A stretch of 64,000 nt of DNA from Megamerina dolium (taxonomy: Eukaryota > Arthropoda > Insecta > Diptera > Megamerinidae). Of the stretch, positions 26,512-39,643 are shown piece after piece. The DNA lies in assembly GCA_963854835.1 (NCBI GenBank), contig OY978525.1, positions 90,484,307-90,548,306 of the forward strand, in the 5' to 3' direction. Position 1 is the stretch's first letter. Each line of letters starts with the position of its first letter. A model generated the notes under the pieces. It had not been told where the DNA came from. It saw only the letters and a list, made by a program, of their open reading frames with translations, and did not search any database. The translations under genes and the position numbers were made by a program.

Positions 26512-28073
26512 ACAGTCGGCTGGGGCCGACCAAACTATACCCTGCATATGTAGATTTATATATAAAAAGTTTACTCGAATATCCAACTTTTCTTTTATTT
26601 CCACTTTTCGAGAAACAATTTTTGCATATACTACTAATTTACACCCGAAATATGGTTGATTTTGACGAAGTAAAAGGATTTTAAGATAATTCCGAGGCTT
26701 AGTATGGGAGCTACATAAAAAGTGGGCGTGGCTTACCACTTTCTAGTAAATCCAATTAATTTTTCAATGTTAATCCACACCTTAAATTTGGTGTCCTACG
26801 TTGAATAGTTTCTAAGTTATGGTGGTTAACATTTTTGTTTAATTTCCTCAACTTTGTATGGGAGCCCCAATAAGAAGTGGGCGTGGTACGCTGATTTTTT
26901 GCCAGATTATTTCCGATTATCATATTAACCTAAGTGTCAATTATGGTTATTCTAGACAGAAGATTGCCGAAGTTACAGCTGTTTCAATTTAAAATTTGTA
27001 TGGGGGCTACGATAAACACTGGGCGTGGTGCGCTCATTTTCTGTGAGCCTAGTTGCTCGTACAATACTAATCCATACCCTAAGTCTCGTTGTCCTAGGCT
27101 AAATGGTTTGTAAGCTATGGAGCTTAAAATTTTAGTTTAATTCACTCGACTTTGTATGGGAGACCCATGAAGGAGTGGGCGTGGCACACTGATTTTCTGC
27201 CAGATTTTTGCCGACTACGATATTAATTTAAGTGTCAATTATGGTTATTCTAGACAGAAGATTGCCGAAGTTACAGCTGTTTCAATTTAAAATTTGTATG
27301 GGGGCTACGATAAACACTGGGCGTGGTGCGCCCATTTTCTGTGAGCCTAGTTGCTCGTACAATACTAATCCACACCTTAAATCTCGTTATTCTACGCTGA
27401 ATAGTTTGCAAGTTATAACCGGTAACATTTTTTTTAATTTCCGCGACTTTGTATGGGAGACCCAAAAAGGAGTGGGCGTGGCACATTGATTTTCTGCCAT
27501 ATTATTTTTGACTGCCGTGTTAATCTAAGTGTCAATTATGGTTATTCTAGACAGAAGATTGTAGAAGTTACAGCAGTTTCAATTTAAAAGAAGTACAGAC
27601 ACTTTGTATGGGAGCTACGCTAGAAAGTAGGCGTGGCTCACCCACTTTTGGCGAGGTTATATAGTAGTATAATATAACTCTATGTGCAAAATATTGTTGT
27701 CCCAAGTGGTATATTATGTGAGTTATAGCAAGTTAAAGATTTTGAAAATTTCGAGGTTAGTCGCTTTGAATGCTTGGTGTGGGCGTGGTTATTGACCGAT
27801 CATGCCCAATATCAATCCCCTCCGTACTCTTGGATCATAGATTACTTATGCCAAATTTCATCGAAATAGCTCAATATTTACTCAAGTTATCGTGCGAACC
27901 AGCCAGGTGACAGACAGACGGACGGACGGACGGACATCGTTAAATCGAAAATTTATTCGACGCTGATCACGAATATATATCCATGTCTATATCTCCGGAG
28001 ATTCCTTCAAGTGGACACAAACATCTGACCGAAATGAATATACCATGCATATTGCATTATGCAGGGTATAAAA
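26512..28073. repeat. Non-coding repeat element with 13-bp end inversion and internal array
   Basis: The left end has a small hairpin (GTCGGC-TGGG-GCCGAC at 26515-26530) followed by TATACCCTGCATA at 26536. The right end is TATGCAGGGTATA, ending at 28070, an exact inversion of the left motif. In between lie an array of GGGCGTGG-containing units and a GACAGACAGACGGACGG-type stretch at 27908-27938. Similar non-coding sequences with GGACGGACGGACAT near an end are common in fly genomes, but I cannot name the superfamily. No coding capacity. Confidence 0.68.
26724..27636. repeat. Tandem array of about 298-bp dimers made of 155- and 142-bp units
   Basis: GGGCGTGG (AGGCGTGG in the last) occurs at 26724, 26879, 27021, 27177, 27319, 27474 and 27629. 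The spacings are 155, 142, 156, 142, 155 and 155 bp. Alternate units resemble each other most: AGTGTCAATTATGGTTATTC recurs at 26933, 27231 and 27528. This is a higher-order repeat of about three dimers, with each unit containing TTTGTATGGG. Confidence 0.85.
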
Positions 28074-31000
28074 ACTCTGCTTAGGAAACTTAGCACCTAG
28101 GTGTATGTCGTTTTATTAGCCAATTTTTTCAATTTTTTTAGTTTTTTGTATTGTTTAAACGATTTTTATATGATTTTTGTTCATTAATTTGTTCAAAGAT
28201 ATATTTTAAACACATTTTATTTTTCATCATTATCATAATCACATCATCATCATCAACTGTTCAATTGCATATGAGCGAAAACGTCAAATTTACACTATAA
28301 CTAATGTCAAAGTAGATATCCATATTGTAGGCATTTACCAAAAGAGAAAGAGAGAGAGAGAGAAAAAGAGACAAAAAGAACAATAAAAATAAATATATAC
28401 ACACGTACTATATATACACACATATGTATCTACTACAATACGACTATATTAATAATAGTATGATACTTATTCTATAGTATTGTAGTATGATATGACAGAA
28501 ATACACTTTTTGATTATTCAAATGAGATGCCATTTGAAGAAGAAAACCGCGAAAACATAGAAGAAGAAGAAGAAAACAAACATAAACAAAGCAAAATAGA
28601 AACACAAATTAACAACAAACGCATCAAATTAAACGTAAATATAATTTTGTTTGTGCAAATGACGTGCTGTCGTTGTTGTTGTTGTTGTTGTTGTTGTTAC
28701 TAACTGTTATTATTGTTATCACTTTTTAAGGTAAACTTTAAATGTAAACAGGCAGGTATATGCGAAAGATGTACATATATATTATTTATTTATGCAGATA
28801 CGCAATTTTAACTTCAAACAGGACGAATGGGTCAAAACAGCAAAAAGTATATATTAATGCTAATGATTATGATGATAATAATGATGTTATGATTTTTCAG
28901 CAATATTGACATGCATTTATTATTATTGTTATTATTATTTGTTATATTTTCGACATTTAAAATACATTCTGGTATAATATAGTATTTACCAGTGATCAAG
29001 GCAAATGTGCATAATATTCGACATAATAAAGAAATGTATGGTACTTAAAAATTAATTGATTTTGTTATGAGGTCAACATGGTGAAAAGGCTTGAGTGTCT
29101 TGAATGCTCGGCTCGACTAAGTAGTCTGATGAAGATGAATGAGCTCAATAGCTATCTTTTTGTATGACAAAACTTTATACATAGAAGGTGTACAAACCAC
29201 CTAATTCTTCCAACAGTACATGGTTTTGCATTGCAAGAGCTTTACTTAGTCTAAATTTGAATAAGGTAGTACACTCTGCCATTTATAATCCTCTAAAATT
29301 TCTGGATATATGTTAGTACAATCCAAATTTAACGCACATACACACACACACACATAAATAAAAATATCGGTGCATTCATATGTAGAAATTGTTGAAAAAA
29401 AAATGTAGGTTCCCTGAAAGTTGGAATGAAGAGAAATCGAGAAATCGTATTATTTGAAGTGCATAAAAAAAATGGAGAAAAATAAAACCTTTTTTGGCTT
29501 ATTTATCCACCCTTGTACTACTATGCGTGAATTCTTCCCATATTAAGAATTCGGGAGCATTGATAGTACTACAAATTGGGTAAGATGTTTATTTAGACTA
29601 AAACGAAAATGCTCGATCCTTAAATGAGAAAATTAAAACAACTTTAATTTTTTCCATACAAGGCATGAACATAAGAAATCTGCAATTTTTTGAAACAGAC
29701 GAAATTGAGAAATCGCATTCTCTGAATGGAACAAAACCAATTGAAAGAAAGTGTTTATTTTTATTTTCACAAACAAATTACTAAAACTGAAAAAAACTTA
29801 ATATTTTACATATTCCAGAAAAGAATGTAGAAGAACATCAACGAATCTTAGAAATAAAATGTTAAGATTTTTTTGTTTTGGCAAATATTATTTAGAAAAA
29901 CTTGCTTACAATGCACATTCTGAAAATGCTTGATTTTTATAATGTGCGTATTTAATATAATTGCATGTTAAATGCGAAGTGAGAACATCTTTAGAGTCAA
30001 ACAGATGGGCACCCCACCTAAATATGTATTGCAAGCAGAATAGCCGAGAAAAAGAGGTCAAAAATGTCACTTCGATGTTCGCCAAGCTACGATGACGGCT
30101 GTCGCTAACGTTGCCCGTTGCCATACGACGCGTGACAAAATAATTCGATTTCATTTTTTATTAGCTATGTTCGTATGTACATATGTATGTATGTCTGTAA
30201 TTTTGTTTTCATGTATATATTTTTCGATTTCTTCTTATTTTATTTTTATTTTTATTCTTTTTTTCTTGTATTGTATCTTTCTGGATGTTTTCGTTTGTAC
30301 GATAAATACGCCACGCGTTATATCCACAATGCCACAACGACTACAGCCAGCACTAACAGAAAAAGTTGCAATCGAAATGAGGTTAATGATGATAACAAAA
30401 TATATGTATTCTGAAAAAAATAGCCAAGGAAACAAATTATAAACAGAACAACAAACAAAATAAACACAACAACCATACAGAAAATAAACAAATGCAAATA
30501 AGACTTAATATTGAACAGAAAAAAAATAAGATTTCATAATAGGCCCATTAAAATATATTGCACATACATACATATTACAAACAACACGAGCAAAGCAAAC
30601 AACAAAGGAGGCATTTACATCCATATGTATGGATGTAAACATGTATTGTACTATATATGGGTAGCGAGTGCAGTAAATAAAGCAAAGAAAGCTATGCATA
30701 ATATCATTAAATGAATATACGAAGGCACAAGTATGATATGAATTGCATAGATACAGAATACAATAAAAGATCTTGTTTTTTTTTTCTTTATTACATTCAC
30801 ACACTAATAACACAGCAACAAATTAGATCAACGCTGAATAAATATGTACGTACATATGCACATAGGTATAAGATCACTTGAAATCGTTTAAGATCTCCCA
30901 TGATATCAGTTTACATAAATCATAAATAAGGAGCACACATGATTTAAGCATTTCAATTCAAAGCTTACACATTTAATTCAATATAGTGGCAATGTGTTTT

Positions 31001-33850
31001 GAGTGGACGTAGCTGATTGATTAAAATAGAAGTGAATTTTAGTTATAAGCGTTATAAGCAAATATGGTCGATTATAATCAGTTTAAATCAGTTTGAAACT
31101 TAGTTATAAAATTTAATTTAAGCTTTAATTTCATTACATGTGCTATAGATTAAGTAGATTCTATGAAATCACTTGGAATCGCTTAAAAGAAACCAAGAAT
31201 TATAATATATTGATCATATTAAGTATGTAAGGAAAATAAAAACACACAATTATCTGAAGCGCAGCGTAAACTAACGGATTTTTTATTTATCGTTGAATCA
31301 ATTTAATAGCCAATTAACCATATATTAAACCTCCCATTACATACCTCCCACCAGTCGACCTAGGCTTCGTCTAAGGTGTTTTTTATTATTGTTTTTATAG
31401 ACCCAGATGAACGTTGGAAATCTGAATGGTTTCTTTTTTTACTTTTCTCACTTCCATACTTATCGAAATGGTTTTAAATTATTTTTTTGTTCCATTGTTC
31501 CTATCAATCTATGTGTTTTGCAATTAATCCTACGTGTTTGCATTAAAAAATCTCAGTGCATGGAAACAGCTAAACATTTGAACAGATCTATTGTACACAT
31601 TTATTCTTTTATTTCACACCGTAGATAGAACGTATTTTACAACTATTCGCTAATAGCATAAAATATGGCAAGTAAATACTAGTTAAAAGCTTTAAAAAGG
31701 CAAATTTTCCATTGGTATCTATCTAGATTTTGACATAATGGCCATTTACACATGATCAACTAGAGTCAATATTTCAGATAGGTACTAAAAATAGCAATGA
31801 GAAAAAAATACAAATGTTGCTAACTCGCCTGTATTCATACACATAAAATATTTTTCCGCTCTCATTCAAATTATGTAGACAAAATGAAAAGAATTACAAC
31901 AAAAAGGTGAGTCTTGCTGATTTTCATACAAATTAAATTAAATTTAAGCTTAATAATATTACTCAACGAGCGAATAATAAAAAAAAATCTTATATTTCCA
32001 CATGAACTAACACATGCAACTACATAACCGGTATAAGTCAGTTATAGGGTCTTTAGTGTCTCTCTTACACGCTCTTTTATACAATTACCTCTACTATACT
32101 GTACTGTGTATAAATAAAGGCTCGCGCATACACATGCATTGTATGCGCGAGTATATTAAGCAAACACACAGACAACAACGGTCAGTGGTATCTTGAACAT
32201 TTTTATTGTTACCTATTGTTATTGTTGTTACTATTTGTTTGTAATTTTACACTTAAATCAGCCAAAGAACGAATAAACAATCATCCAGCGAACAAACAGA
32301 CCAACCTCAACGCCACAACCACAAGGCAAACCTCAACAAAATGTTATTACCCTCAATTCTAGGGAGATTGAACTTGGTTTGTTGGTATACATATGTTTGT
32401 ATGTGTGTACGAGTATATGTGTACGTGTGCAATACCTCTGTTACCACCATAAACAGTCCTTATGTCTGTCCACTGCTTTATTGTCGATTTGCTGCTGATA
32501 TTCTGTTCATGTGTGTGTGTGTGTGTAATGTTTAATGATGCGTCTCACAACTCGTTCATACTTTGATATTGGTAACTACTGTCTGTTCGTCTGTCTGTCT
32601 GTCTGACCGACTATCTGTCCATCTGTTTATATGCAAGTGTGTGTTCACTTCTTTGTCTGAATTTGTAACCCGCGATATGGTTCATCGATGCCCTGTTCTG
32701 AGCAGTCGTCGAGATATGCGTGTGAGAGAGAAAATTGTTAATATTGTGTATGTTTGTAATCAAAAACCACAAAAATAATGCAATAATCACAATCAAGCAC
32801 AGGCAATCGCACACACAGTACATATGTATATGCAAAAGTCACAAATGTAGAAAATCACTCTTCATGAGCACAACAACTACAACAACGAATAATAATATCA
32901 AAATTTAATGATTATCGTACAACGATCATTGCCACCGCAAAGCAGACACAAGCATCCATACACACCTACATACGAATTTTCATACATATTTGAATGTACA
33001 CAAATATGTATATGGTATTCAGACTATATACACTCCTTTTGGTAGATTTTTTTTTTCAGATGATTTGCATAAAGACTACTATGACAACTGCAAACAAATT
33101 TAACTGATAGATGTTGTATGGACATCATACAACACATTTTACAGGAAATCATTACTCATATGTTTCATCATTGATGATTAATATCATTATGTCTTGTATG
33201 TACAATAAATTTTCCGATTTTATTTTTGTTGTTGCTGGGCAGCAAACAAGCAAAAATCCTAATTCACTCAAATAAAACCAATACATTGTATATATAGACG
33301 TGAACGTGAACGCCTGGATTGCAGATACGACATTTATTCACATAAAATTTCAAGAAAACCAAAGACAAATGGAACATTGTGAGTTAAATTTTGATTGATT
33401 TATGGCACTAGATGAGTACTACTTTTAGACGAAAATTTAGGTGCCTTCGATTCAAAACATTTTATTTCAAATTATTAAATATAGTGATTTTATCGACACC
33501 GTATCGCTAATTTTGCGACTAAATTTAGTATTCATTAGATCGAGAAAACAATGAATATTTTCATTTACCCAACCTTACTTACCCAAGCAAAATGTACCTA
33601 CTCTTCGAGCAATGTATGAATCAACATAAAAGAGATAAGCAATTGTGAAAAAATTTGAATTGCTTAGGTTTGCGAAAGTGAATATGTTCTATATCTTAAA
33701 AAGATTTGGGGTCTACAATGATGAAAAAAAAATATTCAACGGATTTATTATATTTTTTAAACAAGTTTTCCGAACTGGCACATTTTGATTTGATGAGCTT
33801 ATGTCACCTATGTTTAAGTTCAACAATTAGTGGTGTAATTTTTCACAACC
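28074..33850. other. Long intronic stretch, no gene assigned
   Basis: AT-rich with short microsatellites (28.35, 28.67, 32.51 kb). A small GC-richer patch at about 30.06-30.14 kb is described under findings. No transposon ends or exons assigned. Confidence 0.35.
28348..28362. repeat. (GA)n microsatellite
   Basis: A short purine run, followed within 350 bp by a (GTT)n run at 28672-28699. Confidence 0.75.
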
Positions 33851-33858
33851 AGTGTTAA

Positions 33859-34176
33859 CCAGTGGGTACCGTAGCTCATTGGTTAGTGTGTTGGCCTTCT
33901 GATCTGTAGGTCGTGGTTCAATCCCCTGCTGATGCATAAGAAATTGGCAATTCTTCCGACAGTAACAACTTTCCATGAAAAAAGCTTCTAAAAGAACTCT
34001 GTGACAAAGCTCAGAAAAAGTGATGTCACAAGGGCTCTGCCGTTCGGAACCAGCTAAAATAAGTAGGTCTCTTCTAATACTGTCCAAAAATTTAACACGC
34101 ACAACAGTAATGGAAGAGAAGCTCGGCCAATGAGCCCTTCGGGGCTTTAGGTACCACATATTTATTTTTATTTTTT
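33859..34176 (+). mobile_element. tRNA-derived SINE, nearly full length
   Basis: The head carries a pol III A box (GTAGCTCATTGGTTAG) and B box (GGTTCAATCCC). The body follows, with GACAGTAACAACTTTCC, GACAAAGCTCAGAAAAAG and CAGCTAAAATAAGTAGG. Near the 3' end AGCCC-TTCG-GGGCT (34133-34146) forms a hairpin with a TTCG loop, followed by CCACATATTTATTTTT. AGTGTTAA at 33851-33858 and 34177-34184 is the target duplication. It lacks about 60 bp present in the 57.2-kb copy just after the B-box region. SINEs are copied by LINE reverse transcriptase; no partner LINE is seen here. Confidence 0.87.
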
Positions 34177-34184
34177 AGTGTTAA

Positions 34185-35915
34185 AAAATACATTAATTTA
34201 TGCTTGTGTCAAATGTTTCAAAAAGTGATTCAAACGCAAAGAAAGTGGGAAATTGACCTCCATGAAGAATATTACGGAAAACAATAAAAGAATTTTCATT
34301 TAAAACTCTTTGTTTTTTCATTGTTATGCCAGAAATATAAAGAGAGTATTGGCAGCAGCAGCAGAACTGTTCTAAAAAGCAGTTTAACAAGATTCAAGCG
34401 GATGAACAGATGTGTGGGTCTTTAAGAAAGGAAAACAAAACGATACAACATCTAGAATCTATGTACGAAGCAGAGGAAAGGCGAATGATCAACCAAACAG
34501 CTAGAAACCGTGGAGTTGAACCATTTTCTCTCAGATTTCTTCATGATCAATGGTTTTTCTTCTAAAGATCTATTTCAAAGCGATATAAACAATTCAGATT
34601 CCATTGATTGTACTGTGAAATTTGTTAGAATGTAAATGTTCAGTAGCTCTTTCCAATTGAAATGAAGTATCAAAACATATATAAAAGTATCGAATTCAAT
34701 ATAAAAGCATATATATTAATTTTCAAATAAACAAAAATTAAGTAAATTAAAAATATCTACAAGTAGTATTTAAATCTGCCAAAGAAATGATTCATTATTT
34801 GATTAAATTTTCTAATAAAGAGCTCATACTTAGTCGCTTTCCCTTTAAATTATATTAAACGAAAACAACCAAAAAAAAAAAAAAAAAAAAACAAACAAAC
34901 AAAAATTGCATACTTCAGTATCATATTGTTTAAATAAAAAATTTACAAAACCCCAGGCATTTATCGATCCAAAAATCCACTTGTCCATCTATCCATTCGT
35001 GCATCCGTCAATAACACGCAAACTGTTATATGAAAATATTTGTGAGGAACTTGCTATTAGAAGAAGAAGAAGTTAAATAAAATAATAATGCATACTGGGT
35101 AAAGTGCTAAAACTAAGAAGAGAGCCCAGAGTAAAGTACATACAAATAGCAGAATAAAAATTCACTTCACAATACTAAGGTACGTAGCTAAACAGCAAAA
35201 CATAAGCAAGCGAGAGCGAGTAAAAATACGATTGCTATTCAGCTGATACCTACTACTGTTGCTGTTGCTTCTTTTACTATTTTGATTGGGTTCAATGCCA
35301 CTTTCTTACTGATGTTAACAGTTTTGTTTTGTGCCGATTTTTATTTGGTTTATTTTTCTGCGGTCTGGTGACTGTTTATTTACCATTATTACTTATTATT
35401 TATTATAATTTTTTTTTAGTATATTCTTTCATTCTGAGTTCTGATTATTTTTAATTTGCAATGATGAAATCTTTCATATGTGTCTAATACCACGTATTAG
35501 CTAAAAGTGGGAGTGTCAATTATTACTATAAGATATGAAAATGATCAATATCCCACAGGAAGATCATCACGATTGCTCCCGGAAGTGTTCCAATTTTATA
35601 TCTCAAATATTTATTTATGTAACACACACATATGTATAAATATTTGAAGTTCATATTTGGTATTGACATTTAGTGAAATCAGTTCGTTAACCCCCCATCA
35701 GCAACCAATTCATGTATAAACAATGTGAAGTGAAATACAGTTGAATTTGGTCAATAACCTCACTTGCTTGATATTGTAATAATAAAAGTTATAAAGTCAT
35801 TGGACGAGAAAATCAAATTATACATGTATAGTATGTGAGTATGTCTTTTAATTAAAATGAAAAAAAAACCAAATAAACAAGCAAAAAATGTCAAGCAGTA
35901 AGTACTACACTGTAC
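34185..35915. other. AT-rich intronic DNA with a poly(A) run
   Basis: There is a 21-bp A run at 34871-34891. Other short open frames have no recognisable similarity. Confidence 0.35.
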
Positions 35916-35919
35916 ACTG

Positions 35920-36780
35920 TAAATTTTGGTTCAGACGATCCAAAACTGGTAATTTGTATACAAGCGATAAAAAGCGTTAGGAAAGAGCAGAAACATTTGA
36001 AGACTCTAACTTTGAGGCTTTATTGGACGAAGATCCGTGTCAAACTTAGAAGGCGCTTGCTGAATCTTTGGGAGTGACTCGACAAGCCATTTCATTGAGT
36101 CTAATGAATATGAATAGGATCCAGAAAATGGGAAATTATGTTCCATATAAACTGAAACCCAGAGAGATGGAAATGCGATTTCGCATGTATTAAATGTTAC
36201 TTCAATGGCATAAAGGAAAGTCTTTTTGCATCGTATCGTTACTGGCGACAAAATATGGATTCATTGCAACAAGCCCAAGTGGAAAAAGTCATATATGAGA
36301 CCTGGCCAACCAACCAAATTAACTTCAAAGCCGAATATCCATAGATCGATGGTGATACTGTGCATTTGGTGGGATCTGAAGGGTGTTATAAGCTGCCAAA
36401 ACTTAGTGAAACCATTAAAGGCGCACGCTACCGAAAGCAACTTATCAAATTGGAGCGATAATTGAACCAAAAAACGGCCGCAACATGACAATGTTCGTCC
36501 GCATGTTACGCAACGAAGTCCTACCCCGAATACCCCAGACATTGCTCCTTCTAACTACTACTTGTTTCGATGAATGCACGCCTTACTTCAGTCGAAGGTC
36601 GCCAAAATTGAAACGACACGTTCTTGGCCTCAAAAGATGAGCGATTCTATTGGGATGTAATTCATGCGCTCCCGCAAAGATGGGAAAAATGTGTAGCGTC
36701 CGAAGGAAAATTCCTTGAACAGAATATATTATACCAATTTTTTAAATAAAACGTCAGTCTGAAAAAAATCGTAAATTTTT
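35920..36780 (+). pseudogene. mariner transposase fossil, mauritiana/cecropia-like
   Basis: Degenerate plus-strand reading with several stops and shifts: NFEALLDEDPCQT-stop-KALAES, QAISLSLMNMNRIQKMGNYV, then HRIVTGDKIWIHCNKPKWKK (TGDKIW corresponds to the usual TGDEKW with the first catalytic Asp). Later pieces are QHDNVRPHV (second Asp) and TPDIAPSNYYLFR, where the third catalytic Asp is Asn. The two ends are not clearly paired, so the boundaries are approximate. It is a different mariner lineage from those at 5.0 and 9.7 kb. Confidence 0.76.
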
Positions 36781-36784
36781 AAAA

Positions 36785-38047
36785 TATTCTTGCGCACCAA
36801 AAAATACAGATTTGTTAGGTTACAAAACTACCCTAAAAATGCAGAATGGGGATGGGGATGAGAATAGTGCCAAAGCGGGTTGAAAGTTTTCAAAAACTTC
36901 AGAAAATCGGTAAATATCCACACAACTTCCCAAGAGTCACCACTAGAGTGATGAAATATATGACCGACCGTAATTAATTTTTCCTACAGAAAATTTTTTC
37001 AGAAAATTCGCTACTACCACACCCTGGATGTCTCCATAGGGGTATAGTACAATATATGATCGAGCACCATTCATTTTTGCTCATCAACATTTCTCCAAAC
37101 ATATTTACCCACTATCTACCTACAAAATGAACCTAAAATCATCTTCAATTCGACGAATAACCATATAGCTGCTGAGGAATCGCCACTACAATACGGTATG
37201 ATCGATTACCCATTTTGTTTACAAAATTGACATTAAAAAAATGGATTACAGCGCTATCGACCTCAATTCGTTTTTACTTCCCGACATTTGTCCTGAACAT
37301 TCCTTATTATACTATTTTCAAAACTTTTCACTGTTTCACTTGATTTACAATAGTTTGCTTTTCGCTTTAACAAAATCATATGGATTCTTTTTCCCCTCGA
37401 TATGATCATTAAGTTATGGCCTTTGACTATTGTAATATCAGCACAAAAATAGAAGGCAATAAACCAACGATAAAGGCTTAATAAGCACAAAGGATGGCTT
37501 GTAATATTTGTAGAAAATGTACATAAAAACACAATGTTACATATAAAAATTCCCATACATGTAAGTACATTAAAATTGTCCTTTTCCCTATAAAGTATAC
37601 CTTCGATTTAAACGTCTCGATATCAAAGTTGGCAGAATTTGTTACTTAAAATTTATAATGTGAAAAATAAAAATTTCTTCACAGCATATTAATTCATTTC
37701 TTCTTCGAGATATTTTGTTTAAAAAAAAGATGCAAATTTTGATTTTTTTGACATATGGCTATTTATTTACATCTTACATTGAAATTAATCTAAAATAAGA
37801 CTAGAGGCTTCTAATCGTTTTCGCTGAACATTAGAAGTACTGTTAGATAAACATATTATTAATCAATTTGTAAGTATTTTGAGTATATTTTACCAATGAA
37901 TTTTAGTATACATTTGAGCTCACAACCATTTTATTCATGTAGATAGCCCTACATAATGTGCATTGTGGATTTAAGTATGAAAATTGTAAAGGAATTCGAA
38001 TAAGCATCGTTATTGTGATACTACACTATGAAAAAAATATATATATA
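36785..38047. other. Intronic DNA, nothing recognised
   Basis: AT-rich with no supported gene or repeat structure. Confidence 0.35.
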
Positions 38048-38049
38048 TA

Positions 38050-39643
38050 CAGTGAGCGACAAAAGTCTACGTACGGCGACCATTTCGGCTATCTGACATG
38101 TCCAAAAGCATAATGAAAAGAAGTAATGATGCAATTTTGTTTTAAATATGTTTTTATTATTACATAGCAAAAATTATCTTATTTCATTAAAAACTTAACA
38201 AGTTATTAACATAAAACGAAAAAAATTCAATGACAAAAGTCTACGTACGATTTGAAAATCAAAAGGAAATACTTTGATAAGGCACTAAAAGTTAAAATAA
38301 GTCGTCGTTTAATATTTGGTTGACCCTCCACTAGCATCTATAACTGCTTGCAAACGTCGGGGCATTGAAACGACTAAATTTTCGATTTCAAGGGCCGTTA
38401 TTTGTTGCCATTCCTGTTGCAGCTTCTCTTTTAGTACTAGGGCACTAGTAATGTGATGTTTCCGTATCTTCCGCTCCAAAAGCTCCCAAACGTGTTCAAT
38501 AATATTTAAGTCTGGGCTTTGAGGAGGTGAATACAGTTGTTGTGGAGCGTAGTAAAGCAGCCAGTCCCTCACGATGTGGGCGGTATGTTTTGGATCGCTA
38601 TCCTGTTGGAAGATCCAACTCTCACCAAGGCATAGTTTATCAACCGATGCTTTTAAGTTTTGTTTCAAAATAGATTTATATTGAAAGCGATCCATGTTAC
38701 CCTCCACAAATACCAAATTTCCAACTCCAGATGCAGCGACAGCGCTCCAAACCATTACACTCCCACCGCCATGCTTCACCGTAGGAACTAAGCTCTACCG
38801 TCACTTCCAAATAAATTGTATTTTGACTCATCTGTAAATAATACTCGTTTCCAGAAATCAATTCCCTTGTCTAAATGCTTTTGCGCGAATTCCAAACGAA
38901 GTTTGCGATTTTTTTCACTTATATACGGTTTCCTACGCGGAGTTCTGCTGTGAAACCCATTATTATTCAAGGCTCTTTGAACTGTTCGTGGATGCACATT
39001 TGTATTTGACCTAGTTGCTAGCTCTGCGGCCAACTTAGTGCCTGCCACTTTCGGATTTTGATCCACTTCTTTCAAAATGAACGTTACATCTCTGCGACTC
39101 AGCTTCTTTGGGCGACCACTACGCGGTTTATTTTCAAGACTATTCGTTTTTTTGTAGTTATTGAATATTGTTTGAACTGTTGATTTTGTTAAATTTAATA
39201 AGCTTGATATTTCACCATACGATTTGTTTTCATTTCTATACTTTACTACTAAGTTTCGCAAATCAATTGATATTTCTTTACGGGAAGCCATTGTCACAAC
39301 CACGAACTTCTGGAAACAGCCAAAATACAACTAAATGCAATCCAAGTATGTCTATTACCAAGCAAAACAGCAAAATGTAACTAGCGGTACTTTCCCGTTA
39401 TTGCGCCGCAACACACAACAAGAAAGAAGCGTGGAATGCGCGCCGTATGTAGACTTTTGTCATTGAATTTTTTTCGTTTTATGTTAATAACTTGTTAAGT
39501 TTTTAATGAAATAAGATAATTTTTGCTATGTAATGATAAAAACATATTTAAAACAAAATTGCATCATTACTTCTTTTCATTATGCTTTTGGACATGTCAG
39601 ATAGCCGAAATGGTCGCCGTATGTAGACTTTTGTCGCTCACTG
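38050..39643 (-). mobile_element. Tc1-like element with 200-bp inverted repeats (IR/DR type)
   Basis: Flanked by TA at 38048-38049 and 39644-39645. Left 38050-38249 and right 39444-39643 are near-perfect inverted repeats of 200 bp. The motif GACAAAAGTCTACGTACG lies at each outer end and again at each inner end, the two presumed transposase-binding repeats of IR/DR elements. It is 1594 bp, with the transposase on the minus strand. A different family from the 24.8-kb and 50.7-kb Tc1-like copies. Confidence 0.95.
38309..39291 (-). pseudogene. Tc1-like transposase with small internal deletion (DD34E)
   Basis: The preferred start is the ATG at 39291 (MASRKEISIDLRNLVVKYRN). Two helix-turn-helix segments are separated by a GRPKKLS AT-hook-like motif. 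The first catalytic Asp is in VLFTDESKYNLFGSDG. The frame then ends at a stop (38788) because about 15 codons are missing between GSDG and PTVKHGGG. The rest is open from 38779 to 38309 and holds the second Asp (IFQQDSDPKHTAH) and the Glu (SPDLNIIEHVW), 34 residues apart, ending in DASGGSTKY. Apart from this one lesion the gene is well preserved, so the insertion is fairly young. Confidence 0.9.

Noticed and set aside
33827..34159. 110-codon minus-strand open frame
   Set aside because: It lies over the SINE and reflects its sequence; no protein similarity.
34330..34640. Reading with SSLTRFKRMNRC, possibly a retrotransposon gag remnant
   Set aside because: No diagnostic motif, no LTRs and several stops.
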